Below, piece after piece: positions 26,828 through 32,800 of a stretch of 64,000 nt of DNA. Within the stretch, counting starts at the first letter, position 1. Every line of letters starts with the position of its first letter. The translations under genes and the position numbers were made by a program. Location of the stretch: contig NC_088879.1 of the NCBI RefSeq assembly GCF_032884065.1, positions 16,808,489 through 16,872,488 on the forward strand. The letters run 5' to 3'. The notes under the pieces were generated by a model that saw only the letters and a list, made by a program, of their open reading frames with translations, did not search any database and had not been told where the DNA came from. Source of the DNA: Artemia franciscana (taxonomy: Eukaryota > Arthropoda > Branchiopoda > Anostraca > Artemiidae).

Positions 26828-29800
26828 TTCTTATTTCAATAATATTCGGTGTTTTCAGATATCAATTCGTGTCTTGAACAGCTAGGGAGGGTGTAAAGAA
26901 GGAGGCTTCGAATAGAATGGGATGGAGGAGGAACGGTCGTAGCTGTGTTGCGACTTGGTTCTAAAATGAGTTAGTAGTAGTAGTAGCTGACGAGAAGGAC
27001 TAGTCTATTTTTAACTGTGAAAGGAAAACTCAAAGGCGGAAAACTTCCAGGTGGAAAGGGCAATAGATTTCTACGAAGTGCTTTGACCCTCTATTTCACC
27101 TTTAACGAAATAAATATTGTTAATACCATAATAGAAAATAAATCTTGAATTTTACCGTTTCTTGAAAAAAGGTGTTCCACAAGCTTATTGGTTCCACAAG
27201 ATATTGTCAAGAAAAGAAGTCTTTAAAAGCCTCAATAATTACCCAAAAAATCAGTCAAGAACCGCAAGTTGATGAATTTTTAAACATTTTCTTTTTGCTA
27301 CAAATTCAAAATAGATGATTAAATATTTAGGTATCACTGCAGCATTCAGAACACCTGCAACCTCTTGGATGGTGTTGAGTGCCTCAACACACTTTTTGGA
27401 TGGCAAAGAGAGTGGTTCAGCCTTGCTGCAGCAGTAGTCAATTTTTAAAAGCAACAAAAAATAGAAAACACGAATTATTTGGCTGAAACAAAAGATGTAT
27501 TTATTTAATGGAAAAACAATGACTAAAAATCAATCTATTTTGAAAAGCAATTACATCAAATTAGCTCTTTTCCCCAAAGCATTGCTGCACAAAAGCTTAA
27601 TTTTGACTTAGGGAATCGGATTTGAGGAGTTGGTAGGTCCACCTAGATTTGGGGTAACCCTGGGTATGCTATAAAAATGAAAAGAAATTTACACTACTAA
27701 AACGAACAGAAATTTATGCTGACTCGTCCCCATTCATTACGCCTCACTTTGAATTTTTGTCTTAATATTTTAACATTGACTATTCAAACAACAAGGGCCG
27801 TTCAATTAGAACAGGAAGTATTTCATAAACACTATAAAATTGTATCGCAAAGTTGAGGAGCTAACAGTTCCCTCACAGCCGGATTAATAACGGTTGGTTT
27901 TAAGTAATGGCGCTCTTTACTTTCCTTTGAAAACACTTATTCTCAATATTCTTTAATCGCAAGAATCAAGGCCCAACAGCAGCAACTCTACTAAATATTT
28001 GAGACAGAATGTAGCGTACCCATAAATCTGTGTTTTTGAAGTAGCTTCCGTAGTACTTGACAACGTAGGGACTGTCACACTGCTGCATAATAGAGATCTC
28101 TTTTATTATTTCCTGCAGATCTGTGTCAACTGGAACTTGTTTAATGGCCAAAATCTGACCAGATTCTTTGTGGAGTGCTTTATAAACAGATCCATACGAC
28201 CTATAAAAAAAACAACAACAAAAGGTATATTTAAAGATGGAACAAGCGGTAGATATTACATCCCCTCCCCTTAACACCTGTTCCGTTACTTTCAGATCAG
28301 AATATAAATTTTATGTGGAGGGATCCAGACAAATCCAGAGAGAAGTTAGATGGCTCTGAGATTGGTATTAGAAACGCCAAATGACAGAAAAATCAAGATT
28401 CCCCGTCATGGAACAAATATCCATAGCCTCTCTTAATCTGACCTATGTGCATTTGAAACTATGAAACAAAAAAGATGGCACAATGATAAGAACTTCAATG
28501 AAGAAAAAAAGTGTTGTAAGAAAGCATATGTGTAAATCTAAAGAATCAGTGATAATAAAAGGCAGGAACGAGTCCAAACGATGTTTTTGCATTAGGGCGG
28601 CACTAATCAACTTTGTTACGGATGTTTGCACTGATTGTTGCAAGGGGAGAGAATAGTGGACGATGTCTTCCGGACAAAAAGGATGGACGATCCAAACTTG
28701 TACATTATTTTGCCTCACTCTGACCGTCTAGAGAGGGTCCAATTTTCTTTCCCTCTTCTTGTGAGCCAATGGTCTTTATTCTAAGCGGGTTTTTATAAAT
28801 AAAAAAAAAGAACAAACAGATTTGCCAAAAACTAAAAACAGAAGCTCCGATTCCCTGCCATCACTTTTATTTTTATGAGGTAGAGCAAAGGAAGTTCCTA
28901 AAATCTTCCAGAACCTGACTGCTGGAAAAACAAAAGTTGTGCATGGACAACTATATCTAAGTATTTATTTATTTTGTACTTCCCAGCCTATTTGAGGAAA
29001 GTAGGGGCAATGCGAAAAAATCTTTCAACATCTTTAAATTTTCCTTTTTTTTCAAACCCCTTTATCCTCCAGAATACGGAACCCGGTATCTGAGAAAACA
29101 AATTACAGTCAGCATATGAACTCGAAGCTCAGAAAGCACACCATCTACCCACGAAAGTAGTCAACTGCTCTGGTGGTGATTCACTATATATTAGGTCAAC
29201 ACTCACAGTTACTAGAAACATATCTTCAGTCCAATCGGAAATAATAGTAATATGTATTCGTTAACAACAGACGTTCAGCATGGACCTTAAAGTGTGATAC
29301 AGTTTGCCTTTTTTTTTTATATAAACAATCCCCTTTCCTGTCTACATTTGGTTATCCCCTCGATCAACTGCAAGACTGCAAACAAAAGAAAATTGAAAAA
29401 AAAATGACTTTTATGATGGGAGAATCTGACACAAAAAGTATACAAAAGGAGCCTAACTTAATAAGGCATTTTCTACTTATGAAAAAAAGTAAGTTTAATA
29501 CGTCAGAAGACATTGAACATTAGCTTCTAGCTTAGCTTCAAAGAAGGTGCTTTGACAAAACTCTAAATAAGTTTACTTGTTTCGTTCACTTCAATCTTCA
29601 CCATAATCACCAATCGAAATTTCATTTTGTTCTTTTTTCTTCCTTTACTTGTAAACTTAAAAAAGACCAATTTCAAGTAACATTGCAAAAAGTGATCACT
29701 AGTAAGATTTTTGAAGATCAATAATTATTCTTTGGTTTCTTTGATGGTGTATGCATGAGTTGGGATTTTCTCTTGCCAACGTTCTTTTGCAAAGAAACTA

Positions 29801-32800
29801 TTTCTTTTACCTTTGCTCGCTAAACTTCAAGTTGTTTGAGGCAGTTGTTTGAAGTCTTTATTCGTAATGGCTTTGTAGAGCCTCCCATTAGCCTCCTTAC
29901 AAAGCTTTTCCAAAACTTTATGTTCACAGTACTTCTTCTTATCAAGAAAATTCTTTTTGGGCTCTTTTAGTTTAATTTTTCCACCAGCTAACATCTTCTC
30001 TTTTTTCTCCTTCTCAAGCCTCTTTTTTTCTTATAATTGTTCCTAATGCTTGTCTTTTGCTTTCTCCACCTTTTCCGCCTCTAATTATATTCTGTAGCTT
30101 ACACAGGTGCCATGGGCTATTTGAATTTGTTCGTTTGTTATCAAAAGCAATTCAGATTAGTTTTTGAACTTTTTATTCATTTCACACAATCATCTCTAGC
30201 ATTGACTGTCTTAATCCCCATAGAAACTTTATCTTCAATAAACTTTCTTAGGAACTCCGAAAACGCTTTGAAAAAAAAACGCTGAAAGTAAAGCATCAGC
30301 GAGAATAAACAAAAGGAAAGAAAGAAAGAAATGTAGTCAATCCTGATAATGAAGGTCAAAGAAAAGGTAGAAAAGCAGTCTTGCATCTCTTTTTGAAACC
30401 TGAAATACAAAGCTCTGGTCACAAAGCTTTCGTTTCTTCTTGCCAGGTTCCTACCTTTTAGTTGGTGACTCCATTCAAACAACCAGTGGACAGCTGCAAA
30501 TTGAAGTTAGGTTAAAATCCAACAGTCTTAAGATGTGCAACGTTTCAATGCTTAAGTACTTAAGATAGGACTAAAGTAGGACTATCCCATCAAACACTCC
30601 ACGCCCCCCCCCCCCACCTCTAACTTTTCAGTACAAAGATAGGTGTGTTACACCTTGTTTTAGAGAGATAAGTCTGTTACACTTTGTTTAAAATGAAAAC
30701 GAAAACGTTCGAAAATATGCAAACTGTATGATCTGAGACAAAAAGTATGCTCCCGGTCGGCCAGACAGCCCCTTCCTCTCACCAGCTTTTTAGCAGAGAA
30801 ATGAACAAGTTAGAATTACTTGACACTAAATTACACACTGATTTCCAATTTGTATTGACGAGGGCAGGAATGAGGTCCTTGGAACCTCGAGCACCTCTCT
30901 CCCCAACCCTTGAACAACCAACTTTTTAGTAAAACGGTTGGCACGTTGCATTTTTTTTTTCGAAAAAGGATCACGCAAAGGTTTCAACCAATTATTTCGG
31001 AGGACCTAAGTGGGAGAGTTGGGTTTTCAACACACCTAAATCCTTCAGCATTTTAAGTAGAAAGCTAGGGATGTTCAATCCTGATTGAATCGACAAGGTT
31101 TAATGGTTTTCAATCCAAATGATTTCATGCACAAATACACACTTGGCCGTCAAAGACACCTACCCCTTCACCGTAAGAATTTTGTGTCTGTAAAATCGTT
31201 GGTAAAAATTAGACCATTGGATTACCCAAGACCAACTACCACTGGCAACTCTCAGAAGAGATGAAATACCTTAAAAATGCCTGTACACCCTTGAGGTAGA
31301 GAGAGGCTTTGTTTTACTAATCGGCTTAAATTTATGGCACAAGGACCTGGGTCAACGAGACACAAAATGATCAGTTTCAGAGTCGTATTTTTCTTCTCCA
31401 GCCTCCGGCCTGTGTGAAACTTACAGGGAAAACAATTTTGAACCAAGGGAGAGAGCCGATACATTTTCAAAGCTATCCATTACTTCTAAATGTCACATAG
31501 CTTCCACACTAAAGTGTCTGCATTCACTTTAATTATGGTAAGAAAGTACTTACAGGCAAGGAGTCATCAATCAGGAAATTATAGACTGTTACTTTGCAGC
31601 CCAGGCATTAGTAGGCTTTAAATTTAAGTTTTTCAGGAACTTCTCTTCTATCACAAAGAGTAACTGGTAGGCAAGAATCGTAAAGTTTGTTCCTGTTCGT
31701 GGGTTGCGAACAGAGTGGTTCCATACTTGTGCTTATTGGTCTACTTTTTGGTTCATTTCTGATACAAATGAGGGTATGATACTGTGTCTTCATGCAAATG
31801 GTTACGCAACAATCAGAAATGCAGCGAAATAGCAGTTTGGCATTTATTAGTAAGAGTTAGTGATAGACGCATAATCAACTGTTTCTACAATAAAATAAAT
31901 ATGAAATAATTAATAGGTGTTATATTTTGAGGCACAAAGTAACGAAGTCTCATCTTGAACATACCGTAATTTAAGCAGGAACAACATGAAATATGTTGGG
32001 TTTTATGGTTGGGGGCAAAATAATGAAGCGTTTGCCGGTTTGTTTTGTGCTTTTTGAAGGGACATGTCATAATTTTTTTGTTTTTTTTTAACAAAAGAGT
32101 TCTTCTTGAAACACATCATTTTAAAGCCTTAAAGAAGTTCACAGCTAAAGCATTCGAACGATGGCGAAAAAACAAAATCAATGTTTTGCTCCCACAATAC
32201 TTTTGTCGGCGAAAATGGCCAAAGGTTGCTGCAGGGCTTTACGTTATTCTGGCAATGTAAATCTAGCAGTGCTGTGGAGTCGGAGTTTTGGTAAATTTTT
32301 GCTGAATGGAATCGGAGTCTTAACTGGAGTTGGCATACTAAAAATGTCGATTATATGAGTTGGAGCCAGAGTTGAGAAATGAAATATATGGAAAATCTGA
32401 GTTTGATGAGATATATGGAAAGTTTGATTTAGGACGATTTCTTAGGTTCGCAATGGAGCACAGAAGTAGATTTTGCAAATTGTATTTTTTGTGCTACGTG
32501 ATGGTTAAGTTGTGTTTATTTAATGACTGTAACTCAAAAGAGAATTTCCTTTTTAATCACAGTAACTCAAAAGAGAATTTCTTTTTTGTTTTGTATTGCC
32601 ATCGCCCTAGGGCTTTTAGTGCAATAAAACTTACTTACTTTTAAAATCCTGTTAAATGAAGCTTTCAAACAGGGCTGTGGAGTAAGAGGCTTAGTGAATT
32701 TTTGCTGAATGGAATCAGATTTGGTATACTGGAAATGTCTAGAGTCACAGATAGAGTCGGTTATAACTTACAACCTATAACTCCACATAACTTGTAACTC

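Noticed and set aside
26629..26877. 82-codon frame across the TA repeat
   Set aside because: Alternating Tyr/Ile is a product of the (TA)n microsatellite.
28443..28718. 91-codon minus-strand frame near hpo exon 3
   Set aside because: No motif or splice context; composition like the intron around it.
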